A stretch of 64,000 nt of DNA. Origin: an uncultured Sphingomonadaceae bacterium (GTDB lineage Bacteria > Pseudomonadota > Alphaproteobacteria > Sphingomonadales > Sphingomonadaceae). Within the stretch, counting starts at the first letter, position 1; the number at the start of each line of letters is the position of its first letter. A program made the position numbers and the translations under genes. The DNA lies in the NCBI GenBank assembly GCA_947501695.1, contig CANMWO010000002.1, forward strand, positions 186,001-250,000, written 5' to 3'. Below the pieces are notes generated by a model. That model worked only from the letters and a program-made list of their open reading frames with translations. It was not told the origin of the DNA and did no database searches. Positions 34,412 through 43,898 of the stretch are shown one piece after another.

Positions 34412-34645
34412 CTACTCTGGAACCCCGGTGGTTAGCTGCAAAGCATGCAGCTCGCCGCCCATTTTACCTTTTAGTGCCGCATAGACGGCTTGATGCTGTT
34501 TCACCCTGTTCATGTCTGCAAATGCAGGAGCCAATACTTTTGCTGCATAATGATCGCCGTCACCGGCAAGATCTTGTATCTCAACCACGGCGTCTGGAAA
34601 GGCTTCCAGAATCATTGCCTTAATATCGTCACTCGCCATGGGCAT
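34412..34645 (-). CDS. BolA/IbaG family protein
   Basis: A 77-residue BolA-fold protein: DDIKAMILEAFPDAVVEIQDLAGDGDHYAAKVLAPAFADMNRVKQHQAVYAAL. The His in GDHYAA and the KQHQ end match family members that bind glutaredoxin-linked iron-sulfur clusters. It lies 22 bases upstream of grxD and 12 after the DUF1476 gene, so the three look like an operon. ATG 34645 has AGGA upstream; 34639 is an alternative. Confidence 0.92.
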   Translation of the reverse strand: MPMASDDIKAMILEAFPDAVVEIQDLAGDGDHYAAKVLAPAFADMNRVKQHQAVYAALKGKMGGELHALQLTTGVPE

Positions 34646-34656
34646 TTCAGATTATC

Positions 34657-34983
34657 CTATTCAGCTTCTTCGATAAACTGGCGCCGCGCTTCGACCATCT
34701 TGTCGGTCAGCGCGGTACGAATACCAGCATCATCAATCTCGACACCGGCAGAGGTCAAATCACCCATCAGCTTACGAATGACATCTTCATCACCAGCTTC
34801 TTCAAAGTCAGCCTGAACAACTGCTTTGGCATAGGAATCTGTTTCTTCGGCGGTAAGACCCATTTGTCCAGCTGCCCACTCGCCCACCAGACGATTACGC
34901 CGTGCGGTCAGCTTGAACTGCATTTCTTCATCGCGTGCGAATTTATTCTCAAACGCTTTTTCACGATCATTAAAACCGGTCAT
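34657..34983 (-). CDS. DUF1476 protein (ATPase inhibitor subunit zeta)
   Basis: A 108-residue DUF1476 protein, the alphaproteobacterial zeta subunit that inhibits F1-ATPase. Seen: FNDREKAFENKFARDEEMQFKLTARRNRLVGEWAAGQMGL, the four-helix core, then DVIRKLMGDLTSAGVEI. It probably blocks ATP hydrolysis by the F1 motor. Located upstream of bolA-grxD and after a quinone oxidoreductase gene, with an 88-base gap. Confidence 0.92.
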   Translation of the reverse strand: MTGFNDREKAFENKFARDEEMQFKLTARRNRLVGEWAAGQMGLTAEETDSYAKAVVQADFEEAGDEDVIRKLMGDLTSAGVEIDDAGIRTALTDKMVEARRQFIEEAE

Positions 34984-35071
34984 AATTTTCCCTAACTTGC
35001 TTTATCCATTGCTGGACCATCTGAAATAGAAATAGGCATTGGCTGCATCAGCAACAAGAGGTCAGTGGAGA

Positions 35072-36073
35072 TCAGTCAGCAACTTTTACAACAAGCTTAC
35101 CAATTGCGCCGCGATCCGCCATTTTTTGGATGGCATTGCCGGCATCAGCAAAATCGAAAACTTCCGACACGCGCGGCTGAATCATGCCCTGCCCCCAAAG
35201 CTTGAACAGCCGGTTGATGTGCGCGCGATTTCCAGCTGGATCGCGCATGGCGTAAGCGCCCCAGAAAACCCCGCAAACGTCGCAAGATTTCAGCAACGTC
35301 AGATTGAGCGGCAATTTGGCAATGCCCGCAGGGAAACCAACGACTAAAAAGCGGCCTTCCCATGCAATTGAGCGTACAGCCGGTTCACTATAATCACCGC
35401 CAACGGCATCATAAATAACATCTGCACCATTGGGGCCGACAGCAGCTTTAAACTGCGCTGACAAGGCTTTGGATTGATCTTTGTCGAAAGGAGCGCGGCC
35501 ATAAACAACCGTCTCATCAGCGCCAGCGGCTTTAGCAAAAGCGGCTTTTTCGTTAGAGGAAACTGCGGCCACGACGCGCGCGCCAAAAGCTTTCCCTAGT
35601 TCAACAGCGGCAATACCGACGCCACCAGATGCACCAAGCACCAATAGCGTGTCACCTTCTTTGATGTGGCCGCGGTCAACCAATGCGTGAATCGATGTGC
35701 CGTAAGTCAAGATAAGCGCGGATGCGTCTTCAAAACTGACTGTATCTGGAATTTTGAAAACACTATTATGGTCAACAGCGACTTTCTCAACCAAGCCGCC
35801 ATGACCAGTGGTGGACGCAACGCGGTCGCCCACCTTCAATTCAGTGACGCCTTCGCCAACTTCAGAAATGACACCGGAAACTTCGCCGCCGGGTGCAAAA
35901 GGCCGGGGCGGTTTGAACTGATAGAGATCCTGTATGATCAGGACATCGGGATAGTTGATCGAGCAAGCTTTGACATCAATGACCACCTGACCTTTGCCAG
36001 CCGCCGGATTATCAACCTCAAGCATCTCAAGGCTATCAGGACCACCAACTTTTGTGGACATTAATGCTTTCAT
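35072..36073 (-). CDS. NADPH:quinone oxidoreductase family protein (zinc-free MDR)
   Basis: A 333-residue medium-chain dehydrogenase/reductase: MKALMSTKVGGPDSLEMLEVDNP at the start, GEGVTELKVGDRVASTTGHGG and the Rossmann GASGGVGIAAVELGKAFGARVVA. Structural-zinc Cys quartet and catalytic-zinc ligands are absent, so the quinone/crotonyl-type reductase group fits. Probably an NADPH-dependent enone or quinone reductase. ATG 36073 has AGGAAG close upstream; the long frame to 36136 is not supported. It follows leuD by 38 bases on the same strand. Confidence 0.9.
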   Translation of the reverse strand: MKALMSTKVGGPDSLEMLEVDNPAAGKGQVVIDVKACSINYPDVLIIQDLYQFKPPRPFAPGGEVSGVISEVGEGVTELKVGDRVASTTGHGGLVEKVAVDHNSVFKIPDTVSFEDASALILTYGTSIHALVDRGHIKEGDTLLVLGASGGVGIAAVELGKAFGARVVAAVSSNEKAAFAKAAGADETVVYGRAPFDKDQSKALSAQFKAAVGPNGADVIYDAVGGDYSEPAVRSIAWEGRFLVVGFPAGIAKLPLNLTLLKSCDVCGVFWGAYAMRDPAGNRAHINRLFKLWGQGMIQPRVSEVFDFADAGNAIQKMADRGAIGKLVVKVAD

Positions 36074-36111
36074 TATTACTTCCTCTTTTCCTAGCGAGTC
36101 TTCAAATGCAC

Positions 36112-36705
36112 CTAAGCAGCCACTGGTTTGTGCCAAGCTTGTGCAGAATCGACCCTGTTTTCATGCGCCTCTATGGCATCTGATTTTGCCATTGTCAGGT
36201 CAATTTCATCAAGCCCGTCCATCAAGCATTGCTGACGAAACGGATCCATCTCAAACGTGAAGCGATCCTGAAACGGCGTGGTCACACTCATGCTTTCCAT
36301 ATCGATGGTGATTGGATCGGTTTTGGCGACCTCCATTAAACGGTCAATTGCTTCTTGCGGCAATGCAATGGCGAGCAGGCCATTCTTAAAAGCATTGCTG
36401 GAGAAAATATCAGAAAAACTCGGAGCGATAATGGCCTTAATACCCATATCATCCAGCGCCCAAGCAGCATGCTCACGGCTAGACCCGCAACCAAAATTGT
36501 CACCCGCGATCAGGACAGAAGCACCGGCATATTCCGGATCGTCGAAAACATTTCCATCCTTGGCCCGGACGGATTCAAATGCGCCTTCACCGAGACCTTC
36601 CCGCGATATTGTTTTTAGCCATTCCGCCGAGATGATAACATCGGTATCGACATTTTTCTGACCAAAAGGAAACGCTCGTCCCTCAACCTTACGGACGGGA
36701 TTCAT
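36112..36705 (-). CDS. leuD: 3-isopropylmalate dehydratase small subunit
   Basis: A 197-residue LeuD, which with LeuC converts 2- to 3-isopropylmalate in leucine synthesis. It shows [20 protein letters not shown], the [17 protein letters not shown] loop and [17 protein letters not shown]. Its ATG overlaps the stop of a 77-residue protein by 4 bases, an unusual insertion between leuC and leuD. The leuB gene is not in the window. Confidence 0.96.
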   Translation of the reverse strand: MNPVRKVEGRAFPFGQKNVDTDVIISAEWLKTISREGLGEGAFESVRAKDGNVFDDPEYAGASVLIAGDNFGCGSSREHAAWALDDMGIKAIIAPSFSDIFSSNAFKNGLLAIALPQEAIDRLMEVAKTDPITIDMESMSVTTPFQDRFTFEMDPFRQQCLMDGLDEIDLTMAKSDAIEAHENRVDSAQAWHKPVAA

Positions 36706-36935
36706 TCTGCGTCCTCATCAGGGTCCTCAATGGGCTCATTTTCATAGCGCCCACCCGATTTAAGACCCGGAGACTTAAACTCGTCCAGCTTTCGCATCTT
36801 GTGGCGACCGGCATAAATCAAGGCGGCGGCTACAGCTGCCGAGCCGACTGCAGCACCGACTTTGGCACCAGTGGACCATTTGCTTTGCTTTTCATCATCG
36901 CCGCTTTCTTTGGGCTTCTTCTTGTCGTCTGCCAT
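36702..36935 (-). CDS. 77-residue single-helix protein between leuC and leuD
   Basis: A small protein: basic/acidic N-terminus ([20 protein letters not shown]), one hydrophobic helix ([21 protein letters not shown]), then a charged tail ending EDPDEDAE. No domain is recognised. It is translationally coupled to leuD (overlap at 36702-36705) and lies 45 bases after leuC, so it is made with the isopropylmalate isomerase. A membrane-tether role is possible but only inferred. Confidence 0.72.
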   Translation of the reverse strand: MADDKKKPKESGDDEKQSKWSTGAKVGAAVGSAAVAAALIYAGRHKMRKLDEFKSPGLKSGGRYENEPIEDPDEDAE

Positions 36936-36956
36936 AACTAAACCTTATCCTATCAG

Positions 36957-37004
36957 TTCACGCCCATCAATTTACGCCAATCAATTCACGCCAATTAATT
37001 CACG
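36957..37004. repeat. 14-base tandem repeat across the leuC stop
   Basis: Three full copies plus a partial one of a 14-base unit (plus strand: TTCACGCCCATCAA, TTTACGCCAATCAA, TTCACGCCAATTAA, TTCACG) run from 36957 to 37004. Coding sense it reads GTGAATTGATTGGC-type units. It contains the leuC stop codon (36981-36983) and the last few codons of LeuC (RELIGVN). Confidence 0.9.
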
Positions 37005-38417
37005 GACGTCAGTAAGCTTTCCCGTCACCGCAGCCGCAGCGGCCATTGCCGGCGACATCAAATGGGTTCTAGCACCCGGACCCTGACGGCCAACAAAATT
37101 GCGATTGGACGTAGAGGCACAGCGTTCGCCGGGAGGCACTTTATCAGGGTTCATGCCAAGACATGCTGAACAGCCCGGTTCACGCCATTCGAAGCCGGAC
37201 GCCTTGAATATTGCATCCAGCCCTTCAGCTTCCGCCTGCGCTTTAACCAGACCAGACCCGGGAACTACAATAGCCCACTTGACACCATCCGCCGTTTTGC
37301 GACCTTCAAGCACCTTCGCAGCAGCCCGCAAATCCTCAATCCGGCTATTGGTGCAGCTGCCGATGAAAATATTTTCCACGGCTATGTCGCCCATTGCCTG
37401 CCCTGATGTCAGCCCCATATAGTCCAACGACTTGCGCGCCGCATCCTGTTTGGAAGCGTCGGGAAAACTTTCTGGTGCAGGAACATGGCCAGTCACCGGC
37501 ACAACATCTTCCGGGCTGGTGCCCCAAGTAACAGTCGGCGCGATATCAGCGGCATTGATAGTAATAGTTTTATCAAATTCGGCACCATCATCGGTCGGCA
37601 ATGTCTTCCAATAAGCAACCGCAGTATCCCAATCAGCGCCTCTAGGAGCCATGGGGCGGCCTTTCAGATAGGCAAACGTCTTGTCATCTGGCGCAATCAG
37701 GCCGGCCCGTGCGCCGCCTTCGATCGACATGTTGGAAACCGTCAACCTGCCCTCGATCGACATTTGCTCAAATACCTCACCGCGATATTCGATGACATGC
37801 CCCGTTCCGCCAGCTGTTCCGATCACTCCGATGATGTGAAGGATCAGATCTTTCGGACTAATACCGGGTCCGAGCAGCCCTTCAACACGGATTTCCATAG
37901 ATTTGGAACGGGATAGCTGAAGCGTCTGTGTCGCCAGCACATGTTCGACTTCGCTCGTTCCAATACCAAAGGCCAGAGCGCCTAAAGCGCCATGCGCTGC
38001 CGTATGACTATCTCCGCAAACCAGCGTTGTACCAGGCAGCGTAAAACCTTGCTCCGGTCCTATAACATGAACGATACCCTGTTCAGCATCACTCGCGCCG
38101 ATATATTTAATCCCAAAAGCGGGTGCATTGGCTTCCAGAGCTTCAAGCTGTGCAGCGCTTTGCGGGTCGGCGATCGGAACTTTATTACCAGCAGCATCAA
38201 GACGCGCAGTCGTTGGAAGATTGTGATCGGGAACGGCCAGCGTCAAATCCGGTCGGCGAACCTTGCGACCTGCTTTGCGTAACCCTTCAAATGCCTGTGG
38301 ACTGGTCACCTCATGCACCAAGTGGCGATCGATATAGATCAGCGCCGTACCATCAGCGCGTTGATCTACGACATGGGCATCCCAGATTTTCTCATACAGG
38401 GTTTTTGCTTTGGTCAT
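36981..38417 (-). CDS. leuC: 3-isopropylmalate dehydratase large subunit
   Basis: A 478-residue LeuC with an aconitase-type 4Fe-4S cluster. Cluster Cys lie in [13 protein letters not shown] and [19 protein letters not shown]. Other family segments are [19 protein letters not shown] and [33 protein letters not shown] 38417 is chosen over a start at 38483 because the extra 22 residues are not conserved; the nearest ribosome site (GAGG) is rather far. The C-terminus ends inside a 14-base tandem repeat, so a slip there could alter its last residues. Confidence 0.96.
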   Translation of the reverse strand: MTKAKTLYEKIWDAHVVDQRADGTALIYIDRHLVHEVTSPQAFEGLRKAGRKVRRPDLTLAVPDHNLPTTARLDAAGNKVPIADPQSAAQLEALEANAPAFGIKYIGASDAEQGIVHVIGPEQGFTLPGTTLVCGDSHTAAHGALGALAFGIGTSEVEHVLATQTLQLSRSKSMEIRVEGLLGPGISPKDLILHIIGVIGTAGGTGHVIEYRGEVFEQMSIEGRLTVSNMSIEGGARAGLIAPDDKTFAYLKGRPMAPRGADWDTAVAYWKTLPTDDGAEFDKTITINAADIAPTVTWGTSPEDVVPVTGHVPAPESFPDASKQDAARKSLDYMGLTSGQAMGDIAVENIFIGSCTNSRIEDLRAAAKVLEGRKTADGVKWAIVVPGSGLVKAQAEAEGLDAIFKASGFEWREPGCSACLGMNPDKVPPGERCASTSNRNFVGRQGPGARTHLMSPAMAAAAAVTGKLTDVRELIGVN

Positions 38418-38530
38418 TCGGGGTTTATACCATCCTCTTATGCAATATGGTGTTTCGTTTACCCAGATCAATTGTCTGCGCAAGTGAGAAGTGACTTCAA
38501 AAGACCATTAGAATGGCGTATCTTCGTCAG

Positions 38531-39052
38531 ATGAACAGTTTTGCCATCATAGCCACTATACTCGCTTCCGTCATCGCGATGGAATTTGTCGCATGGGGCG
38601 CGCATAAATATATCATGCATGGTTTCGGCTGGAACTGGCATCGCGATCATCACGAACCGCATGATAATATGCTCGAGAAAAACGACCTCTATGGCATTGC
38701 CGGAGCCGTAATGAGCATCTCCATGTTTGTGGTTGGCAGTCCGATGATCATGGGCGCTTCTGCCTGGGAGCCTGGCACATGGATTGGGCTCGGCATATTA
38801 TTCTATGGTATCATCTACACGCTAATCCACGACGGGTTGGTCCATCAGCGTTACTTTAAATATGTCCCAAAGCGCGGATATGCCAAACGTCTGGTGCAAG
38901 CGCACAAGCTGCATCATGCGACCGTTGGCAAGAAAGGCGGCGTGAGCTTTGGTTTTGTATTTGCTCGAGATCCCGCGAAATTGAGGGCCGAATTAAAGGT
39001 CCAGCGCGAAACGGGAACAGCAGTCGTCAGAGATTCCGCTGGCGCGGTTTAA
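38531..39052 (+). CDS. crtZ: Beta-carotene hydroxylase
   Basis: A 173-residue membrane hydroxylase of the CrtZ family, which adds 3-OH to beta-ionone rings (zeaxanthin formation). All His clusters are present: HKYIMHG, HRDHHEPH, HDGLVHQ and HKLHHA, between about four helices. ATG 38531 (MNSFAIIATILAS) fits CrtZ N-termini; ATG 38513 would add six residues. No other crt genes are in the window. Its 3' end overlaps the exporter gene on the opposite strand by 26 bases. Confidence 0.94.
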   Translation: MNSFAIIATILASVIAMEFVAWGAHKYIMHGFGWNWHRDHHEPHDNMLEKNDLYGIAGAVMSISMFVVGSPMIMGASAWEPGTWIGLGILFYGIIYTLIHDGLVHQRYFKYVPKRGYAKRLVQAHKLHHATVGKKGGVSFGFVFARDPAKLRAELKVQRETGTAVVRDSAGAV

Positions 39053-39929
39053 GCGCGCCCAATTTAAACATCGTCAGTGCAATACCAGCGAAGATCATCG
39101 CGCTACCGATAAAAAAGCGCGTGGTCAGTGTTTCGCCAAGTAGCAAGACACCACCCAATGCAGCAATCGCTGGCACCGAGAGCTGCGAGGCTGCAGCGGT
39201 GCTCACGGACAAGCGCGGTAGGACAGCATACCATGTGATATAGCCCAGCCCAGATGTGATAGTACCGGAGATAACCGCCAGCACGACCCCGGTCGGCTGA
39301 ACCTCATCGCTATTGCCCAACACTGGGACTAGTAGCAGGCAGAGTATTGCAGCCCCGACAAAATTTCGGGCTGTTGCAAGAGCAGGTCGTGCAGCCCCCT
39401 TTCCGGCCCAGCTGTAAAAGCCCCAAGCTGTGCCAGCCAGTGCCATGATCAGACCGCCAACCAAAGACGGCGCAGTATCACCCGGTGCCAGAAAAACAGC
39501 TAGTCCGGCGATGGCCAGCAATAGCCCGGCCCATTGGATTGGTGTTGGATAGATGCCGCGAACCATCCCGATGAACTGCAGACTCAATTGCCCAGCTGGA
39601 AACAGGATGAGAGCCCCGATGGCAGCATCAAGCGACACATAGGCGAAGGAAAAGCTCACAGCATAGATGAACAGGGCGACTGCGGGAACAATAGTATCAC
39701 CGCGCGGCAAAACCGCGCGACCATGACGAAAGCCCAATAACAGCGCCAGCATGATTGCTCCGGACACCAATCGAATGACGGTAAAGTTTGCCCAGTCAAT
39801 AGTGTTCTCCGCCAAAGCCGCACGATTGAGCAGAGAGTTTCCAGCAAAGGCGCAAAGCGTCATCACTAGTAAATGCATGGTTAGCAGGCGCCCACCATTA
39901 CTGTCTAATGACTGATCAACATCGGCCAC
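39027..39929 (-). CDS. EamA/DMT family transporter
   Basis: A 300-residue transporter with about ten helices in two EamA repeats (FAGNSLLNRAAL..., GLIMALAGTAWGFYSWAGKG..., then the second unit to MIFAGIALTMFKLGALK). DMT proteins move metabolites or toxic compounds across the inner membrane; substrate unknown. The start GTG 39929 overlaps the GST stop by one base (TAGTG); ATG 39878, just before the first helix, is a strong alternative. Confidence 0.86.
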   Translation of the reverse strand: MADVDQSLDSNGGRLLTMHLLVMTLCAFAGNSLLNRAALAENTIDWANFTVIRLVSGAIMLALLLGFRHGRAVLPRGDTIVPAVALFIYAVSFSFAYVSLDAAIGALILFPAGQLSLQFIGMVRGIYPTPIQWAGLLLAIAGLAVFLAPGDTAPSLVGGLIMALAGTAWGFYSWAGKGAARPALATARNFVGAAILCLLLVPVLGNSDEVQPTGVVLAVISGTITSGLGYITWYAVLPRLSVSTAAASQLSVPAIAALGGVLLLGETLTTRFFIGSAMIFAGIALTMFKLGALKPRQRNL

Positions 39930-40561
39930 TAACCAGCGAGCGTAGGAACAATCGGCCCGCCCAGCTCAATTGCTTTCTTATAAGCAGCCCGATCCATCAT
40001 CCGTTTGGCATAGTCCATCGAGGCCGGACGATTGGCGAGCATACCCGCCGCCATCGCCAGCTCCATGACATACATCACATTTATGTCAGCGCCGGTGAAA
40101 CCATCGCCAACGAGAAACTCGCGGTGGTCGATATGATGCTCGACATAATCGAGCAGCTTGACCACTTCACCCTCCACGAAGGGCGCATAGCCTTCACCGA
40201 GCCCGCCGAAACGCGGAGCGAGCATTTGCACAATCACCGGGTTGGCCAGCGTTCCTTCGGCAAAGTGCAACCATTCGAGATATTCGGCCCGGTCTTTTGA
40301 ACCTGGTGCTGGAGCCAGTTTCCCGTCGCCATATTGCTCCAGAATATATTCAATTACCGCCCCTGATTCCATCATCAGATGATCGTCAATAATCACAGTT
40401 GGTGCTTTGGCTAATGGGTGAATAGCGGCCAGATCAGCCTGCGCCCGCATCGTTTCAGGATGCCGCTGATGCCGCACCATTTCATATTCCGCGCCCAGTT
40501 CTTCGAGCAACCAGATGATCCGAGTCGAACGGCTATATTCCAGATGGTGCAGTATGATCAT
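39929..40561 (-). CDS. Glutathione S-transferase family protein
   Basis: A 210-residue GST: MIILHHLEYSRSTRIIWLLEELGAEYEM, cis-Pro KAPTVIIDDHLMMESGAVIEYI, and a C-terminal helical domain with VGDGFTGADINVMYVMELA. The active Ser/Tyr region YSRST resembles beta/theta-like bacterial GSTs. Substrate is not known. It shares one base with the following exporter start. ATG 40561 chosen. Confidence 0.9.
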   Translation of the reverse strand: MIILHHLEYSRSTRIIWLLEELGAEYEMVRHQRHPETMRAQADLAAIHPLAKAPTVIIDDHLMMESGAVIEYILEQYGDGKLAPAPGSKDRAEYLEWLHFAEGTLANPVIVQMLAPRFGGLGEGYAPFVEGEVVKLLDYVEHHIDHREFLVGDGFTGADINVMYVMELAMAAGMLANRPASMDYAKRMMDRAAYKKAIELGGPIVPTLAG

Positions 40562-40640
40562 GGGTGGGGCCTTTAAATAGAATTACGAATCAGGGTTTTA
40601 TGCCGCGCCACTATATCTATTTATCGCTCCTGTGTGAGAA

Positions 40641-42128
40641 CTAATGCCCAACCACACCCAAACTCTCAAATGGCCGGTCATTCTCGCTATATTTCTCAAC
40701 CAATGTCGCGCTGGCTTCATTAAGGCCGATCAGCTCCACGGTCTTGCCTTCATTTTGCAGGCGTTCAACAATTTTGTCGAGCATACCGGTAGCCGAGATA
40801 TCCCAGAAATGAGCGTCATGGACGTCGATAATTACGGTATCAATGCCCTCTTCGTTAAACTCCATCGCTTCATAAAGCATATCGACAGAGCCAAAGAAAA
40901 TTTGGCCACCAAAGATATAACGGTGGGTCGTCACTTCGACAAAATCCTGAATGGTGACCAACTGACGCACTTTCCATGCGAAGAATATACCGGAGAGTAA
41001 GACACCGGTTAGAACGCCAATGGACAGATCATGGGTAGCCACAACCATCACCACGGTTGCGATCATCACGACATTGGACGGCCATGGGTGATGGGTAATT
41101 TCGGTGAAGCTTTTCCAGCGGAAGGTACTGATTGATACAAAGATCATAACAGCGACCAAAGCAGGCATCGGGATTTGCGCTACAAGTGGCCCAAGGCCGA
41201 CGATCAATACCAAGAGCATCACGCCGGCGACAAAGGTCGAAAGACGCCGCTGACCGCCTGATTTAATGTTGATCACTGACTGACCAATCATCGCACAGCC
41301 GCCCATGCCGCCAATCCAGCCGGTGACGAAATTGGCAATGCCCTGTCCATAGGTTTCGCGTTTCTTGTCACTGCGGGTTTCCGTCATATCATCGACAATC
41401 GACGCGGTGAGCAAGGATTCCAAAAGACCCACAGCGGCCATCGCCAACGAATAGGGCGCAATGATCCGCAAGGTTTCCCAAGTGATCGGAATTTGTGGGA
41501 TATGGAACCATGGCAGGCTATCTGGCAGCTCGCCCATATCGCCCACGGTCGACACATCGACCTTGAAATAGATACTGATCCCGGCCAGCACAACAATCGC
41601 AGCAAGTGGCGATGGCACCCAGCTAGTAAGCTTGGGCAGACCATAGATGATAGCAAGGCCAGCGGCGACCATCGCATAGGTCTGCCATGTCAAAGCGTCC
41701 CCGGTAAGCTGCGGCAATTGGGCCATGAATATCAATATTGCGAGCGCGTTGACAAAACCGGTAATGACCGACCGCGATACAAAGCGCATTAGCATGTCAA
41801 GCCGCAGCAAGGCAGCAATAGCTTGGAAAATTCCCATTAATATGGTCGCGGCAAAGAGATATTCGACGCCGTGATCGCGTACCAATGGAACCACCAGAAC
41901 CGCCACCGCAGCTGTCGCGGCACTTATCATGCCAGGCCGACCACCGATCATCGAGATAATCACCGCGATCGAGAAACTTGCATAAAGACCAACACGTGGA
42001 TCGACGCCTGCAATAATAGCAAAGCCAATGGCTTCGGGAATCAAGGCAAGGGCCACCACCAAACCGGCCAAAAACTCAGTCTTTGGATTGGATAGCCAGT
42101 CGCGTTTAAAATCGCTGTGTATTGCCAT
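40641..42128 (-). CDS. SulP family inorganic anion transporter with STAS domain
   Basis: A 495-residue SulP protein: [30 protein letters not shown] marks the first helices of the anion permease; [36 protein letters not shown] is the family core. The last ~100 residues form a STAS domain ([26 protein letters not shown]). Substrate may be bicarbonate or sulfate. Start ATG 42128 (chosen) gives a usual N-terminus; ATG 42197 adds 23 residues and would run through a palindrome at 42165-42181, supporting the shorter start. Confidence 0.9.
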   Translation of the reverse strand: MAIHSDFKRDWLSNPKTEFLAGLVVALALIPEAIGFAIIAGVDPRVGLYASFSIAVIISMIGGRPGMISAATAAVAVLVVPLVRDHGVEYLFAATILMGIFQAIAALLRLDMLMRFVSRSVITGFVNALAILIFMAQLPQLTGDALTWQTYAMVAAGLAIIYGLPKLTSWVPSPLAAIVVLAGISIYFKVDVSTVGDMGELPDSLPWFHIPQIPITWETLRIIAPYSLAMAAVGLLESLLTASIVDDMTETRSDKKRETYGQGIANFVTGWIGGMGGCAMIGQSVINIKSGGQRRLSTFVAGVMLLVLIVGLGPLVAQIPMPALVAVMIFVSISTFRWKSFTEITHHPWPSNVVMIATVVMVVATHDLSIGVLTGVLLSGIFFAWKVRQLVTIQDFVEVTTHRYIFGGQIFFGSVDMLYEAMEFNEEGIDTVIIDVHDAHFWDISATGMLDKIVERLQNEGKTVELIGLNEASATLVEKYSENDRPFESLGVVGH

Positions 42129-42164
42129 GAGATCGGTCCCCACCGGATGAAATATCTGATTGGA

Positions 42165-42181
42165 ATGTTGCAACGCAACAT
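42165..42181. promoter_or_regulatory. Palindrome upstream of the SulP gene
   Basis: ATGTTGC-AAC-GCAACAT is a perfect inverted repeat with 7-base arms and a 3-base centre, 36 bases before the SulP ATG (42128). It looks like a regulator site; the regulator is not identified. Confidence 0.45.
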
Positions 42182-42252
42182 CGTTCAGCGCGGCCATGAA
42201 CTATTGGCTTCTCACCGTCAAGCGGAGCACCAAGCTTTACATTGGTTCTAGA

Positions 42253-42939
42253 CTAAACGGACGCCCGAAGATCCTGCGTGATATTCGCAATCTCTGCGAT
42301 TTCTTCTTCATGACCAATTTCACGGTGCGTTTCGGTCAGCGCCTCCGCTTCCCAAGCCTGCATCGCCGGATGGGCAATGATATGATCCACCCACGCCCGA
42401 CCTTTTGCGCCAATATCGAGATTGAAGGTACGCACGCGATAGGCTACCGGCGCATAAAAGGCATCGACCGCAGTAAAGCTATCTCCGGCCAGCCAGGGTC
42501 CGCCAAAGTTGCTCAGGCCCTCGGCAAATAGCTCGCCAATCCGGTCCAAATTGCGCTGCAGCGGTAGATCGACATGATGTAGTTTCGCCCGCAGGCCAAT
42601 ATTCATAGGACATATATTTCTTAGCGGCGCAAATCCGCCATGCATTTCCGCTGTCGCACAGCGCCCCCATGTCCGCGCTTTTTCATCGACTGGCCAAACG
42701 CCCTCATGCCGCTCCGACAGATATTCCATAATCGCCAGCGAATCCCAGATCGTGCGATCATCATCCTTCAAACAGGGAACCTGTGCATTGGGGGCAAAGG
42801 CCCGAAACCGCTCGTAATTTTCTTCCTCGAAATAGATGATGTCATTTTCAAACGGGATATCCAATGCCCGCATCAACACCCATGGGCGGAGCGACCAGCT
42901 GGAATAGTTACGATTGGCGGTGATCAGCGTGTAGGTCAT
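42253..42939 (-). CDS. Glutathione S-transferase family protein (larger, three-domain-like)
   Basis: A 228-residue GST: LITANRNYSSWSLRPWVLMRALDIPF, then APNAQVPCLKDDDRTIWDSLAIMEYLSER (glutathione site with Asp-Ser) and a C-terminal domain with LAGDSFTAVDAFYAPVAYR. YSSWSLRPW is the motif of the zeta/omega-like bacterial GSTs. Start ATG 42939 has GGAGAT. It overlaps the epimerase gene start (42936) on the same strand. Confidence 0.9.
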   Translation of the reverse strand: MTYTLITANRNYSSWSLRPWVLMRALDIPFENDIIYFEEENYERFRAFAPNAQVPCLKDDDRTIWDSLAIMEYLSERHEGVWPVDEKARTWGRCATAEMHGGFAPLRNICPMNIGLRAKLHHVDLPLQRNLDRIGELFAEGLSNFGGPWLAGDSFTAVDAFYAPVAYRVRTFNLDIGAKGRAWVDHIIAHPAMQAWEAEALTETHREIGHEEEIAEIANITQDLRASV

Positions 42940-43898
42940 GGCATCTCCTTCGGCGATATATAGCTTGGGTCATGTTGAAAAGGCAGTGCGCGATCTTCGG
43001 CCAGCGCATATAATATGCTGGTGAAATCAGTTTTCGCCCGAAATCCCAATAGCCGTTCCGCTTTCCCCGCATCGTAAATGCGGTCGATATGATCGGGTAA
43101 CACCCAGCCTTTTTGTTCGTAAAGCGCTGCTGCTTCCGGAAAATAACGTGTAATGACAGACGGCGCATCCAATATGAGTTGCCGACAATCTTCGCGTGCA
43201 AACGGCGTAGGCGCTGACAAGATGAATGTCTCGAAACCCAAATCACTAATACCGTCCAGCGCAGCGATATGGGCATCTGCGGCATCTTCGACCGTCAACC
43301 GGCGGTTTAGAAATTCATTGGCTTTCAAATTTGGGCCGCTTGGCGTTGCAAGCGTGTCATCATCTTCCGGAAAAAACCGGCCTGTGCGCAAAACCGCGAC
43401 ATTGATCCCGTGCAGCTTATGATAGAGACGACACAAATGTTCGGCGGATATTTTGGTCACGCCATATATATTTCGCGGCTTCAGCGGGCCAAATTCTTCA
43501 TCCAGCCAAAACGCCTGTTCCGCCCCCCCATCGCGACCAGCGCGAACAGTCTCCGAGATCATCAAGGAGGTGGTTGAGGTAAAAATGAACCGGTCATGGC
43601 CCGCTTGCACGGCCGCTTCCAAGAGGTTCAGCGTCCCCGTGACATTAACGTCGACAAACGCGCTATTAGGATAACGAACAATGTCGGGTTTATGAAGAGC
43701 ACCAGCGTGAATCACCGCTTCAATGGCATGATCGCTGAAGAGTTTATCTATCAATTTGCGATCAGCCACCGAACCGATCTCATCCGTGTGATCGCCAACC
43801 GCAACGTCCAGCCCAACAACTTCGTGGCCAATGGCGGCCAGTTTTGGCGCAAGAAACCTACCCAACCAACCCGATGAGCCAGTCAGCAGCAACTTCAT
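42936..43898 (-). CDS. NAD-dependent epimerase/dehydratase (extended SDR)
   Basis: A 320-residue extended SDR: Rossmann start LLLTGSSGWLGRFLAPKL (GxxGxxG), NVNGTL-type segment VDVNVTGTLNLLEAAV, and YGVTKISAEH, where Tyr and Lys (YxxxK) are catalytic. Probably a nucleotide-sugar or related reductase; partner pathway unclear. ATG 43898 has GGAGG six bases upstream and overlaps the acyl-CoA dehydrogenase stop by one base (TGATG), so the two are linked. TTG 43901 is not needed. Confidence 0.88.
   Translation of the reverse strand: MKLLLTGSSGWLGRFLAPKLAAIGHEVVGLDVAVGDHTDEIGSVADRKLIDKLFSDHAIEAVIHAGALHKPDIVRYPNSAFVDVNVTGTLNLLEAAVQAGHDRFIFTSTTSLMISETVRAGRDGGAEQAFWLDEEFGPLKPRNIYGVTKISAEHLCRLYHKLHGINVAVLRTGRFFPEDDDTLATPSGPNLKANEFLNRRLTVEDAADAHIAALDGISDLGFETFILSAPTPFAREDCRQLILDAPSVITRYFPEAAALYEQKGWVLPDHIDRIYDAGKAERLLGFRAKTDFTSILYALAEDRALPFQHDPSYISPKEMP

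Noticed and set aside
36957-37004. Tandem repeats as a CRISPR array
   Set aside because: 14-base units follow each other without spacers and no cas genes are nearby.
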